The notes under the pieces are model-generated. The model saw only the letters and a program-made list of their open reading frames with translations, did not search any database and was not told where the DNA came from. From the NCBI RefSeq assembly GCF_000292525.1, contig NZ_AEYF01000041.1, forward strand, positions 1 through 33,673: DNA of 33,673 bases, given 5' to 3'. This document shows, in pieces, positions 24,225 through 32,373 of the stretch. Within the stretch, counting starts at the first letter, position 1. Every line of letters begins with the position of its first letter. Both the position numbers and the translations under genes were made by a program. This DNA comes from Rhizobium sp. CCGE 510 (GTDB taxonomy: Bacteria > Pseudomonadota > Alphaproteobacteria > Rhizobiales > Rhizobiaceae).

Positions 24225-25043
24225 ATGGCTCAAGCATCCGGCCTCATGGCAGGCAAACGCGGCGTCATCATGGGTGTCGCCAACAATCGCTCGATTGCGT
24301 GGGGTATTGCCAAGGCCATTCATGCGCAGGGCGGAGAAGTCGCGCTCACCTACCAGGGCGATGCGCTGAAGAAGCGCGTCGAGCCGCTCGCCGCCGAAAT
24401 CGGCGCGACGCTGGTCGGCCACTGTGACGTTGCCGACGAAGCCACGATCGACGCTGTTTTCGAAAACGTCGAAAAGCTCTGGGGCAAGATCGATTTCCTC
24501 GTGCATGCGATCGGCTTCTCCGACAAGGACGAGCTGACCGGCCGCTACGTCGACACCTCGGCCGACAACTTCGCCAAGACGATGCAGATCTCCGTCTATT
24601 CCTTCACGTCGGTCGCACGCCGCGCCGAGAAGCTGATGACGGATGGCGGCGCCATGCTGACGCTGACCTATTACGGCGCCGAAAAGGTGATGCCGAACTA
24701 TAACGTCATGGGTGTTGCCAAGGCCGCGCTCGAAGCGAGCGTCAAGTATCTGGCCGTCGACCTCGGACCGCAGAACATCCGCGTCAACGCCGTCTCTGCC
24801 GGACCGATCAAGACGCTTGCCGCCTCCGGCATCGGCGATTTCCGCTACATTCTGAAGTGGAACGAATACAACGCGCCGCTGCGCCGTACCGTCACCATCG
24901 AGGAAGTCGGCGATGTCGGCCTCTATCTCCTGTCGGACCTGTCGCGTTCCGTCACCGGCGAAATACACCATGCCGATAGCGGCTATCATGTCATCGGCAT
25001 GAAGGCTGTCGACGCGCCAGACATTTCCGTCATCAAGGACTAG
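24225..25043 (+). CDS. fabI: Enoyl-[acyl-carrier-protein] reductase (NADH)
   Basis: FabI reduces the trans-2-enoyl-ACP in the last step of each fatty-acid elongation cycle; it is the triclosan target in many bacteria. The 272-residue short-chain dehydrogenase-like protein has GVANNRSIAWGIAKAI for cofactor binding, and the catalytic Y-x6-K is YNVMGVAK, with TLTYYGAEKVMPNYN just before. The C-terminal ADSGYHVIGMK is typical. AGGGAG precedes the ATG. Rhizobia often have a second fabI, so essentiality cannot be inferred. The downstream phosphatase may be co-transcribed. Confidence 0.96.
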   Translation: MAQASGLMAGKRGVIMGVANNRSIAWGIAKAIHAQGGEVALTYQGDALKKRVEPLAAEIGATLVGHCDVADEATIDAVFENVEKLWGKIDFLVHAIGFSDKDELTGRYVDTSADNFAKTMQISVYSFTSVARRAEKLMTDGGAMLTLTYYGAEKVMPNYNVMGVAKAALEASVKYLAVDLGPQNIRVNAVSAGPIKTLAASGIGDFRYILKWNEYNAPLRRTVTIEEVGDVGLYLLSDLSRSVTGEIHHADSGYHVIGMKAVDAPDISVIKD

Positions 25044-25085
25044 AGAATTTCGCGTGACGGCAATGCCCACTCTTTCTGTTTTTAC

Positions 25086-25131
25086 GCAATTCCGGACGCA
25101 GACCCGCTGCGCGCTTGCGCCGGAATTGCTC
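25086..25131. repeat. Palindromic intergenic element
   Basis: GCAATTCCGG (25086-25095) pairs perfectly with CCGGAATTGC (25120-25129), with 24 bases between, and is followed by TCT. It lies between fabI and the phosphatase gene and could form a stable RNA hairpin there. Similar GCAATTCC...GGAATTGCTCT palindromes are, in my recollection, frequent in rhizobial genomes; only part of one (15351-15360) is also in this window. Confidence 0.65.
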
Positions 25132-25147
25132 TAACGGAGCCGAGACC

Positions 25148-25738
25148 GTGCTTATCTATGTGATCAGACACGGCCAGACCGCCTGGAATGCCGAGCGCCG
25201 CCTGCAGGGCCAGAAGGATATCCCGATGAATGCCACGGGCCTGGAACAGGCCCGGCAAAACGGCATCACGCTTGCCGATATTCTCGGCGACACCGTCGTT
25301 GAATTCGATTTCGTCGCCAGCCCGCTTCAGCGCACACGCCAGACGATGGAAATCATGCGCGCCGCCATGGGCCTGCCGCCGCTTGCCTATCGCACCGATC
25401 CGAGGCTCGTGGAGATTTCCTTCGGCGACTGGGAGGGCTCGACGCTCAAGGAACTGAAAGCGACACAGCGCGAGCGGGTAGCGGAACGCAACGCTTCGAA
25501 ATGGGATTTCATCCCGCCCGGCGACGACGCGGAGAGCTACGAAATTCTCTCCTGGCGCACCGGCTCCTGGCTGCACTCGGTCGAGCGCCCGACGGTCTGC
25601 GTGACGCATGGCGGCGTCATCCGCACGCTTTTCCAGACGATTTCCGACCTGCCGAAGAGCAGCGCTGCCGAAGGCGCAATCCCGCAGGACCGGATCGCCA
25701 GGATCGAAACCGCCGAGCGGACGATCGTCTGGCTGTAA
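25148..25738 (+). CDS. Histidine phosphatase family protein
   Basis: The 196-residue protein has the phosphoglycerate-mutase-like fold. The phosphohistidine motif is YVIRHGQTAWNAE and the second active-site histidine is in VCVTHGGVIRTLF. These enzymes are mostly phosphatases; the short length and gene context do not support a glycolytic mutase. The start is the GTG at 25148, with CGGAG eight bases upstream; the earlier frame from 25115 begins inside the palindrome and is unlikely. It follows fabI after 104 bases and converges with the DUF1344 gene. Confidence 0.9.
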   Translation: MLIYVIRHGQTAWNAERRLQGQKDIPMNATGLEQARQNGITLADILGDTVVEFDFVASPLQRTRQTMEIMRAAMGLPPLAYRTDPRLVEISFGDWEGSTLKELKATQRERVAERNASKWDFIPPGDDAESYEILSWRTGSWLHSVERPTVCVTHGGVIRTLFQTISDLPKSSAAEGAIPQDRIARIETAERTIVWL

Positions 25739-25765
25739 ATATTGCTTAATTCGCGAACGCCGCGT

Positions 25766-25902
25766 GCCCCTCATCCGGCTGCCGCCACCTTCTCCCCGTA
25801 AACGGGGCGAAGGGACATACCACACCGTCTCCGTTCCTCACCAGCGTCTCGCAGGGCACGTCCCCTCGCCCCGTTTACGGGGAGAGGGTTAGGGTGAGGG
25901 GC
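25766..25902 (+). repeat. Fold-back intergenic repeat, copy D (about 137 bp)
   Basis: It runs from GCCCCTCATCCGG to GTGAGGGGC. The first hairpin core is CCCCGT-AA-ACGGGG, where copies A and C have a C-G pair in place of T-A, so pairing is kept. The second hairpin has a shorter loop (CCCCGT-TT-ACGGGG) and one mismatch. It sits 28 bases after the phosphatase stop, in a convergent gap. Confidence 0.88.
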
Positions 25903-25945
25903 AGCATCGCGCGAACCTCGCCCAACCATTCTCCAGAAAGCCGCC

Positions 25946-26206
25946 CTACTTGACGATATCGAGATCGTTGATGACGCGTTTGCCGTCGACCTCGGTATAG
26001 AAGACGATGACCTTCACGCCGGCTTCGAGGCCGTCGAAATTGAATTCCTCGGGTGCCTGATAGGTTTTGCCGTCATCGAGCGTCAGCACGAGATTGGCGG
26101 TGTCGACCTTCTTGATCGTCGCCTCGACATCGGCGCTCTCGGCAAAACCGCTCATCGGCGACAGGAAACTTGCTGTTGCCAAAAGCGTGGCGACGACGAA
26201 ACGCAT
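25946..26206 (-). CDS. DUF1344 exported small protein
   Basis: The 86-residue protein has a signal peptide (about residues 1-23, MRFVVATLLATASFLSPMSG) and a short beta-rich domain with VEATIKKVDTANLVLTLDDG and GVKVIVFYTEVDGK. This matches DUF1344, a family of small periplasmic proteins of unknown function common in Rhizobiales. AAAGGA lies about nine bases before the ATG at 26206, which I prefer over the frame from 26251. It appears monocistronic and is divergent from the GGDEF-EAL gene. Confidence 0.83.
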   Translation of the reverse strand: MRFVVATLLATASFLSPMSGFAESADVEATIKKVDTANLVLTLDDGKTYQAPEEFNFDGLEAGVKVIVFYTEVDGKRVINDLDIVK

Positions 26207-26447
26207 GGCGACAATCCTTTTAAAGCGCTGCACGAAAACTTGACTGGCCACAGATAGCCTCCTGAATATGGCGAAAATTGCCCGTAAGAATGGCTTTTCC
26301 CGCCTAATTGATGAATAGGATTTTAAATATAATCAAGATGCCGCTTTAGCCGCGTTTTTTCCTTCCGACAATTTTTCGGCATTGCCTCCGGGCAATCGTA
26401 AATTAACCCCCGCGTCCTACAGTTACTCGGAATACGGGGGTCTCATT

Positions 26448-29400
26448 TTGTTATCCAGGCTGAGCGACAACAAGCAGTTACGGCGCGTGTTGAAGAATGC
26501 CCGCGTCTCGTTTCTGGTTTCATCCCTTGTCGCCCTTGTCGTCATCATGGTCGGTTTCGGCCTCGACCGGGCCAATACTGCGTCTTACGTGCGCGAACTT
26601 CATATCCGCACCGAAAGCGAGGCCAACCTCATCCGTGCCCGGGTCATGGCTGAGATCAACATGGACCTCAGCATCGTCCGCGACCTTACCAACCTGATCT
26701 CCGTCAGCGCGGCAAATAGAGATGAGATCGAGCGGCAGATCAACTGGCTGCTGATCCAGAATCCGTCCTTCATTCACATCGCCGTCGCACCCGATTTCAT
26801 CGTCAGCAACGTCTATCCCGCGCAATCCGGGAATGAGCGGATCGGCCGCGACGTGCGCGAAACGCTCTTTTCACGCCAGGCCATGACGCCTGCGGCCGGC
26901 GATCAGTCGGCGCGCTTCTATGGCCCGATCAGCACCGACGGCCGGGACGGCTTTGCCATATTCTTCCCGGTTTTCGCCAAGGAGAACGGCCAGCGGCGGA
27001 TCTTTGGGGCGGTCGAGCTCGTCATCGACCAGCAGATGTTTTACGAGGCGACCGGACTGATGCCGGCGCGCGACCGTGAGAACCGGGAACGTTATCCGCA
27101 TCTCGACCATCTTTCGATCGCCATCCGGGATATCGCCTCGCCGGCGAGGGCCGCGACAGCAGCGCCCTTCTTCGGGTCGTCCGATATCGACGGCAAGGAT
27201 CCGATGCGCCAGAAGATCGGCTTTGCCGGCGGCAAGTGGGAACTCTCCGTCGTCCCGAACAGCGGCTGGGACGCGATACCGGAAAACCGAACCGAGCTGC
27301 GCCTGATCGTCGTTGCCGCCGGCAGCATCATCATCATCCCGATCTTCTTCGCCACACTCCTGCTCGGCGAGCGCTATCGCAACATCACCGAGCTGGAGAC
27401 GCGCGAAGCGAAACTCAAGGAACTGTCGCAGCGGCTCAATCTGGCGCTGGAATCTTCCAACATCGGCATCTGGGAGCTGCTGGATCATTCCAGCAGCCTG
27501 CTCTGGGATGCGCGCGCCGCTGCCCTGCACGGCAAGCCGGCCGAGGAAGGAAGCCGGGCGCTCGACGAATGGCTGGCGGCGATCCTGCCCGAGGACCGCG
27601 ACATTGCCGAAGTGCATTTCTTCAGCTGCAGCATCGCCGGCGCCGCCTGCACGGCGCAGTACCGCATCCTGCTTGCCGATGGCGGCATCCGGCATCTGCG
27701 CTCGGTCGGCGCCTTCTATACGGATGCCGGCGGCGTCAGCAAGACGATCGGCATCGTCTGGGATGTGACCGCCGATGCGGTGACGACCGACATGCTGCGC
27801 AAGGCCAAGGATACCAGCGAGGTCAAGAATGCCGAGTTGGAGCTGGCGCTTGAAGAGCTCTCCAGCCGCGAGGGGCAGCTCGCCGAGCTGTCGAGCCGGC
27901 TCGACCTGGCGCTCAACTCCTACCAATGCGGCATATGGGAAGCGCGGCCCCACCGAGGCGGCTCGATCTGGAACGAGCGCATGCACGAGCTCTACGGGCT
28001 TGCGCCGCGCAACGGCTTCATGACCGAGGAGATCTGGCTTTCGCGCATCCACCCCGAGGACCGGGCTCTGGCGCTCGAAAGTGCACGCCATTTCAAGCAG
28101 AACGGCGATACTCACACCCTCGTCTGCCGGGTGATCGTCGAGGACGGCTCGGTGCGCTATGTGCGCTCGGTCGGCAAGGTTCACCAGACGGGGACCGGCG
28201 AGATGAAAATCATGGGCATCGCCTTCGATGCCACCGAAGACGTGCTGATGACGATCCGGCTGAAGGCGGCCAAGGACGAGGCGGTCGCCAAGAATATCGA
28301 GCTCGAGCTCGTCAAGAACAGGATCGAGCACAATTCGCTGCACGACCCGCTGACCGCACTGGCCAATCGCCGCAAGCTCGACATCGCACTGGAAAGCCTC
28401 ACCCATGACGGCCGCCGGCAGCGGCAGAAATTCTCGATCCTGCACATCGACCTCGATCGCTTCAAGGACATCAACGACACGCTCGGCCATGCCGCCGGCG
28501 ATGCGATGCTGGTGCATGCCTCGAAGGTGCTCGCCAAGAATGTCCGCGGCAGCGATATCGTCGCGCGTATCGGCGGCGACGAATTCGTCATCCTTGCGCT
28601 TGACGTCGGCGACAAGGAGATGGCGCAGCTGTCGACGCGGATCATCGAGGAAATGCGCCAGCCCATCGATTTCCAGGGCTTTTCCTGCCGCTGCGGTGTG
28701 TCGATCGGCGTGGCGCTCGCCAACGGCATTCACGTCGATGCGCGCAAGGTGCTGATCAACGCCGATATCGCGCTCTACCGCGCCAAGAGCATGGGCCGCA
28801 ACCGCTTCGAATTCTTCAACCACAATCTCCAGGCCGATATCATCAATACCAAGCGCACCGCCGACGAGATCCTCGCCGGCATCGACAATTGCGAGTTCAC
28901 CGCCTGGTACCAGCCGCAATTCTCGGCTCGGACGATGGAGCTGACCGGTGTGGAGGCGCTGGTGCGTTGGAACCATCCGGTCAAGGGGTGGCTCGCGCCC
29001 GACAAGTTCCTGCGGATTGCCGACGAGATCAACGTCGTACAGATGCTCGACCGGATCGTGCTGGAAACGGCGCTGCGCGACAAGATGCGCTGGACGGCGC
29101 GCGGCATTGCCATTCCCAAGGTCTCGGTCAATGTTTCGGCGCGGCGGCTGCATGACGGCAGCCTGCTGGAGTCGCTGGCAGATCTGCATATCCGCCCCGG
29201 CGAGATCTCTTTCGAACTGGTGGAATCGATCTTCCTCGACGAGAGTGAGGACGTGGTCTCGCACAATCTCGAGCGTATCAAGGCGCTCGGCATCGATATC
29301 GAGATCGACGATTTCGGCACCGGCCATACCTCGATCGTCAGCCTGTTGAAACTGAAGCCGAAGCGGCTGAAGATCGACCGCCAGCTGGTGCAGCCGATCG

Positions 29401-29621
29401 TCCATGCCTCGCAGGAGCGGGCGTTGGTCAGTTCGATCATCGAGATTGCCCGTTCGCTCGGCGTCGAGACGGTGGCCGAAGGGGTGGAGACGGCGGCGCA
29501 CGCCGAACTGCTGCGCGACCTCGGCTGCGATATCCTGCAGGGCTATGCCTTCTCGCGGCCGCTCTCCTTCGACGATTTCACCAATGAGGCGACCGGAACG
29601 GGGTGGCGGCTGGCCTCATGA
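26448..29621 (+). CDS. CHASE-PAS-PAS-GGDEF-EAL cyclic-di-GMP signalling protein
   Basis: This membrane protein, about 1057 residues, has one helix near residues 20-40, a periplasmic CHASE-like sensor (about 45-275, with NPSFIHIAVAPDF), a second helix near 283-305, two similar PAS domains (about 320-450 and 480-610), then GGDEF (about 630-790) and EAL (about 800-1050). The GGDEF motif is intact (709-713), with the product-inhibition site RGSD at 700-703. The EAL domain has EAL (836-838), VNVSARRL, DDFGTG, LKIDRQ and AEGVET, so both synthesis and breakdown of cyclic-di-GMP are possible. TTG 26448, after ACGGGGGT, is the likely start; the frame is open from 26382. Confidence 0.92.
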   Translation: MLSRLSDNKQLRRVLKNARVSFLVSSLVALVVIMVGFGLDRANTASYVRELHIRTESEANLIRARVMAEINMDLSIVRDLTNLISVSAANRDEIERQINWLLIQNPSFIHIAVAPDFIVSNVYPAQSGNERIGRDVRETLFSRQAMTPAAGDQSARFYGPISTDGRDGFAIFFPVFAKENGQRRIFGAVELVIDQQMFYEATGLMPARDRENRERYPHLDHLSIAIRDIASPARAATAAPFFGSSDIDGKDPMRQKIGFAGGKWELSVVPNSGWDAIPENRTELRLIVVAAGSIIIIPIFFATLLLGERYRNITELETREAKLKELSQRLNLALESSNIGIWELLDHSSSLLWDARAAALHGKPAEEGSRALDEWLAAILPEDRDIAEVHFFSCSIAGAACTAQYRILLADGGIRHLRSVGAFYTDAGGVSKTIGIVWDVTADAVTTDMLRKAKDTSEVKNAELELALEELSSREGQLAELSSRLDLALNSYQCGIWEARPHRGGSIWNERMHELYGLAPRNGFMTEEIWLSRIHPEDRALALESARHFKQNGDTHTLVCRVIVEDGSVRYVRSVGKVHQTGTGEMKIMGIAFDATEDVLMTIRLKAAKDEAVAKNIELELVKNRIEHNSLHDPLTALANRRKLDIALESLTHDGRRQRQKFSILHIDLDRFKDINDTLGHAAGDAMLVHASKVLAKNVRGSDIVARIGGDEFVILALDVGDKEMAQLSTRIIEEMRQPIDFQGFSCRCGVSIGVALANGIHVDARKVLINADIALYRAKSMGRNRFEFFNHNLQADIINTKRTADEILAGIDNCEFTAWYQPQFSARTMELTGVEALVRWNHPVKGWLAPDKFLRIADEINVVQMLDRIVLETALRDKMRWTARGIAIPKVSVNVSARRLHDGSLLESLADLHIRPGEISFELVESIFLDESEDVVSHNLERIKALGIDIEIDDFGTGHTSIVSLLKLKPKRLKIDRQLVQPIVHASQERALVSSIIEIARSLGVETVAEGVETAAHAELLRDLGCDILQGYAFSRPLSFDDFTNEATGTGWRLAS

Positions 29622-29820
29622 TCGCCGCCTGCCGACCGCCCTCCCCTGACCCCTGCCCTGCCTGCGGAAAGAGGGTCGCGCCGGAAGACCGAAACAGCAT
29701 TTCCGCCGCTGCCGGTTTGACGCAAAGAAAGACTTTTGCCTCGACGGTTTTTTGGCCTATGAGTGTCGCGCCTTTTCAAGCAATGGCGCGACCGGCTTTG
29801 GCGCGCCACCGTGGGAACAC

Positions 29821-30918
29821 ATGTCGCACAATACATTCGGTCACCTCTTCCGCGTAACCACCTGGGGCGAAAGCCATGGTCCGGCGCTCGGCTGCGTCGT
29901 CGACGGCTGCCCTCCGGGGCTGCGCTTCACGCTCGAGGACCTGCAGGTCTGGCTCGACAAGCGCAAGCCCGGGCAATCCCGCTTCGTGACGCAGCGGCGC
30001 GAGGACGATCTGGTAAAGGTGCTGTCAGGCGTCATGCTCGACGCCGACGGCGAGACGATGACATCAACCGGCACGCCGATCTCGATGCTGATCGAAAACA
30101 CCGACCAGCGCTCCAAGGATTACGGCGAGATCGCCAGGCAATACCGCCCCGGCCATGCCGATTATACCTATGACCTCAAATACGGCATTCGCGACTATCG
30201 CGGTGGCGGCCGTTCCTCAGCGCGCGAGACCGCCGCACGGGTTGCGGCCGGCGGCATCGCCCGGCTCGTCGTGCCTGGTGTCACCGTGCGCGGGGCGCTG
30301 GTACAGATCGGCAAGCACAAGATCGACCGCCGCAACTGGGACTGGGACCAGGTCGGGCAAAACCCGTTCTTCTCCCCCGACGCCGCGATCGTGCCGGTCT
30401 GGGAGGAGTATCTCGACGGCATCCGCAAGACGGGCTCGTCGATCGGCGCGGTCGTCGAAGTGGTTGCCGAAGGCGTGCCGGCCGGCCTCGGCGCACCGAT
30501 CTATGCCAAGCTCGACCAGGACATCGCCTCGCTGCTGATGTCGATCAATGCCGTCAAGGGCGTCGAGATCGGCAATGGTTTTGCCGCCGCCGAAACCAGC
30601 GGCGAAGACAACGCCGACGAGATGCGCATGGGCAATGACGGCGTGCCGATCTTCCTTTCCAACAATGCCGGCGGTATTCTCGGCGGCATCTCGACCGGAC
30701 AGCCGGTGGTGGCGCGTTTCGCCGTCAAGCCGACCTCCTCGATCCTGACCGAACGCCAGTCGATCGATGCCGACGGCAAGAATGTCGATATCCGCACCAA
30801 GGGCCGGCACGACCCCTGCGTCGGCATCCGCGCCGTGCCGATCGGCGAGGCGATGGTCGCCTGCGCCATCGCCGACCATTATCTTCGCGACCGCGGCCAG
30901 ACCGGCCGTCTGAAATAG
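29821..30918 (+). CDS. aroC: Chorismate synthase
   Basis: AroC converts EPSP to chorismate with reduced FMN, the last step of the shikimate pathway. The 365-residue protein has the signatures TTWGESHGP, RDYRGGGRSSARETAARVAAGG (split around position 120-140) and RHDPCVGIRAVPI near the C terminus. The start at 29821 (MSHNTFGHLFRV) matches the family; the frame from 29752 adds 23 unlike residues. The RibB-type gene follows after 12 bases, with the ribosome site TAGGAG overlapping the aroC stop, so they form an operon. The 199-base gap before aroC holds its promoter, which I cannot pick out with confidence. Confidence 0.97.
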   Translation: MSHNTFGHLFRVTTWGESHGPALGCVVDGCPPGLRFTLEDLQVWLDKRKPGQSRFVTQRREDDLVKVLSGVMLDADGETMTSTGTPISMLIENTDQRSKDYGEIARQYRPGHADYTYDLKYGIRDYRGGGRSSARETAARVAAGGIARLVVPGVTVRGALVQIGKHKIDRRNWDWDQVGQNPFFSPDAAIVPVWEEYLDGIRKTGSSIGAVVEVVAEGVPAGLGAPIYAKLDQDIASLLMSINAVKGVEIGNGFAAAETSGEDNADEMRMGNDGVPIFLSNNAGGILGGISTGQPVVARFAVKPTSSILTERQSIDADGKNVDIRTKGRHDPCVGIRAVPIGEAMVACAIADHYLRDRGQTGRLK

Positions 30919-30930
30919 GAGCGCTCGCCC

Positions 30931-32034
30931 ATGTCTTATGACCAGAAGCGCGTCGTCGACGCCATCCGAGCTTTCGAGGCCGGCGAGATCGTCGTGGTCA
31001 TGGACGACAATGACCGCGAGAACGAAGGCGACCTGATCGTCGCCGCCGTGCATACCACGCCGGAAAAAATGGCCTTCATCGTCCGCCACACCTCAGGCAT
31101 CGTCTGCGCGCCGATGCCGAAGGAAGAGGCCAAGCGTCTCAACCTCAATGCCATGGTGGCGGAAAACGATTCGGCCCACACGACGGCTTTCACCGTCTCG
31201 GTCGATTTCAAGCACGGCACGACGACCGGCATCTCCGCCGACGACCGGACGCTGACGGTGCGCAACCTTGCCAATCCGAATGTCGGCGCTGCCGATTTCG
31301 TCCGTCCCGGCCACATCTTCCCGCTGGTTTCCCGCGAAGGCGGCGTGCTGATGCGCTCAGGCCATACGGAAGCCGCCGTCGACCTCTGCAAGCTTGCCGG
31401 CCTGCCACCGATCGGTGTCATCTCCGAGCTCGTTAACGACGACGGCACCGTCACCCGCGGGCCGCAGGTGGTCGATTTCGCCGAGCAGCACGGGCTGAAG
31501 CTCGTCTCCGTCGCCGATCTCATCGCCTATCGCCAGCGCAAGGAAACTCTGATCGAACTCGGCACCAGCTTTGATGTCGACACGCCGTTCGGCAAGGCCA
31601 AGGCCCATACCTATTCCCTGCCCTGGGACCCGATGCAGCATCTCGCTGTCGTCTTCGGCGATATTCGCGACGGCGTCGATATCCCGGTGCGCCTGCATCC
31701 GGAGAATGTCGCCGAGGATCTGTTCGGCAAGAACAGCCCGGTCGATTTCTACATGCAGAAGATTTCCGAGGAAGGCCGCGGCGTCATCGTCTATCTGCGC
31801 GAAGGCTCGGTCGGCGTCGGCCACAACGACAATGGCCGCAAGGCCCGCAACCAGGGCCGCGAAGCCCATGCCGAAGCGAAGACGCGCGACAGCGAATGGC
31901 TGGAAATCGGCCTCGGCGCCCAGATCCTCAAGGACCTCGGCGTCAGCTCGATCAAGCTGCTCACCAGCCGCGAACGGCACTATGTCGGCCTGGAAGGTTT
32001 TGGGATCAAGATCAGCAAGACGGAGATTTGCTGA
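30931..32034 (+). CDS. ribB: 3,4-dihydroxy-2-butanone-4-phosphate synthase with degenerate GTP cyclohydrolase II-like domain (RibBX type)
   Basis: The N-terminal half (residues 1-200) is an intact RibB, which converts ribulose 5-phosphate to the four-carbon riboflavin precursor: DDNDRENEGDLI, RHTSGIVCAPM and HTEAAVDLCKLAGL hold the active-site residues. The C-terminal half has the outline of GTP cyclohydrolase II but lacks its three zinc cysteines: the usual HSEC reads HPEN, and the usual LRCDCG region reads FGKNSPVDF. It is therefore not expected to be a GTP cyclohydrolase, and a separate RibA should exist elsewhere. The 12-base gap after aroC leaves no room for an FMN riboswitch. Confidence 0.93.
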   Translation: MSYDQKRVVDAIRAFEAGEIVVVMDDNDRENEGDLIVAAVHTTPEKMAFIVRHTSGIVCAPMPKEEAKRLNLNAMVAENDSAHTTAFTVSVDFKHGTTTGISADDRTLTVRNLANPNVGAADFVRPGHIFPLVSREGGVLMRSGHTEAAVDLCKLAGLPPIGVISELVNDDGTVTRGPQVVDFAEQHGLKLVSVADLIAYRQRKETLIELGTSFDVDTPFGKAKAHTYSLPWDPMQHLAVVFGDIRDGVDIPVRLHPENVAEDLFGKNSPVDFYMQKISEEGRGVIVYLREGSVGVGHNDNGRKARNQGREAHAEAKTRDSEWLEIGLGAQILKDLGVSSIKLLTSRERHYVGLEGFGIKISKTEIC

Positions 32035-32150
32035 GGGGAGGTCCCTCTTCTCTCCAGCGAGATCAGTTTAGGCCGTGACTGGCTATCTGATTTCGTAGCG
32101 GATGGCGTTTACAGAGGTGTCTGCGGTGAATGGGTTTCTCCTGCGCACCC

Positions 32151-32283
32151 CACTCTCCGTCATGCTCGGCCTTGAGCCGAGCATCCACGCCGCATCCACC
32201 GGCAGTCGTGGCATGGATCCCAGGCTCAAGGCCTGGGATGACGGAGAGTGTGGTTGGCGTTGTTGCCAAACTCGCCGTCGGCG
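32151..32283. repeat. RIME-like palindromic intergenic element
   Basis: The outer ends CACTCTCCGTCAT (32151-32163) and ATGACGGAGAGTG (32238-32250) are perfect inverted repeats. Just inside each is a hairpin: GCTCGGC-CTTGA-GCCGAGC (32164-32182) and CCCAGGC-TCAAG-GCCTGGG (32219-32237). AAACTCGCCGTCGGCG at 32268-32283 also follows the partial element at the window start. It fills most of the 32035-32373 gap between two convergent genes; the rest of that gap shows nothing recognisable. Confidence 0.85.
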
Positions 32284-32373
32284 CACAGCGACGCACCGCA
32301 GCTGGTGCTTCATTCGGCCGGCACTTATAACGGCCTCCCTTGTGAGGGCGCGGGCCGGGCAGAGGATATTCCG

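Noticed and set aside
26871..29501. An 876-codon open frame on the minus strand opposite the GGDEF-EAL gene
   Set aside because: It is a shadow of the intact plus-strand gene; the real gene has full motifs in the other frame.
30919..30930. An FMN riboswitch before the RibB-type gene
   Set aside because: Only 12 bases separate it from aroC; there is no room for the structure.
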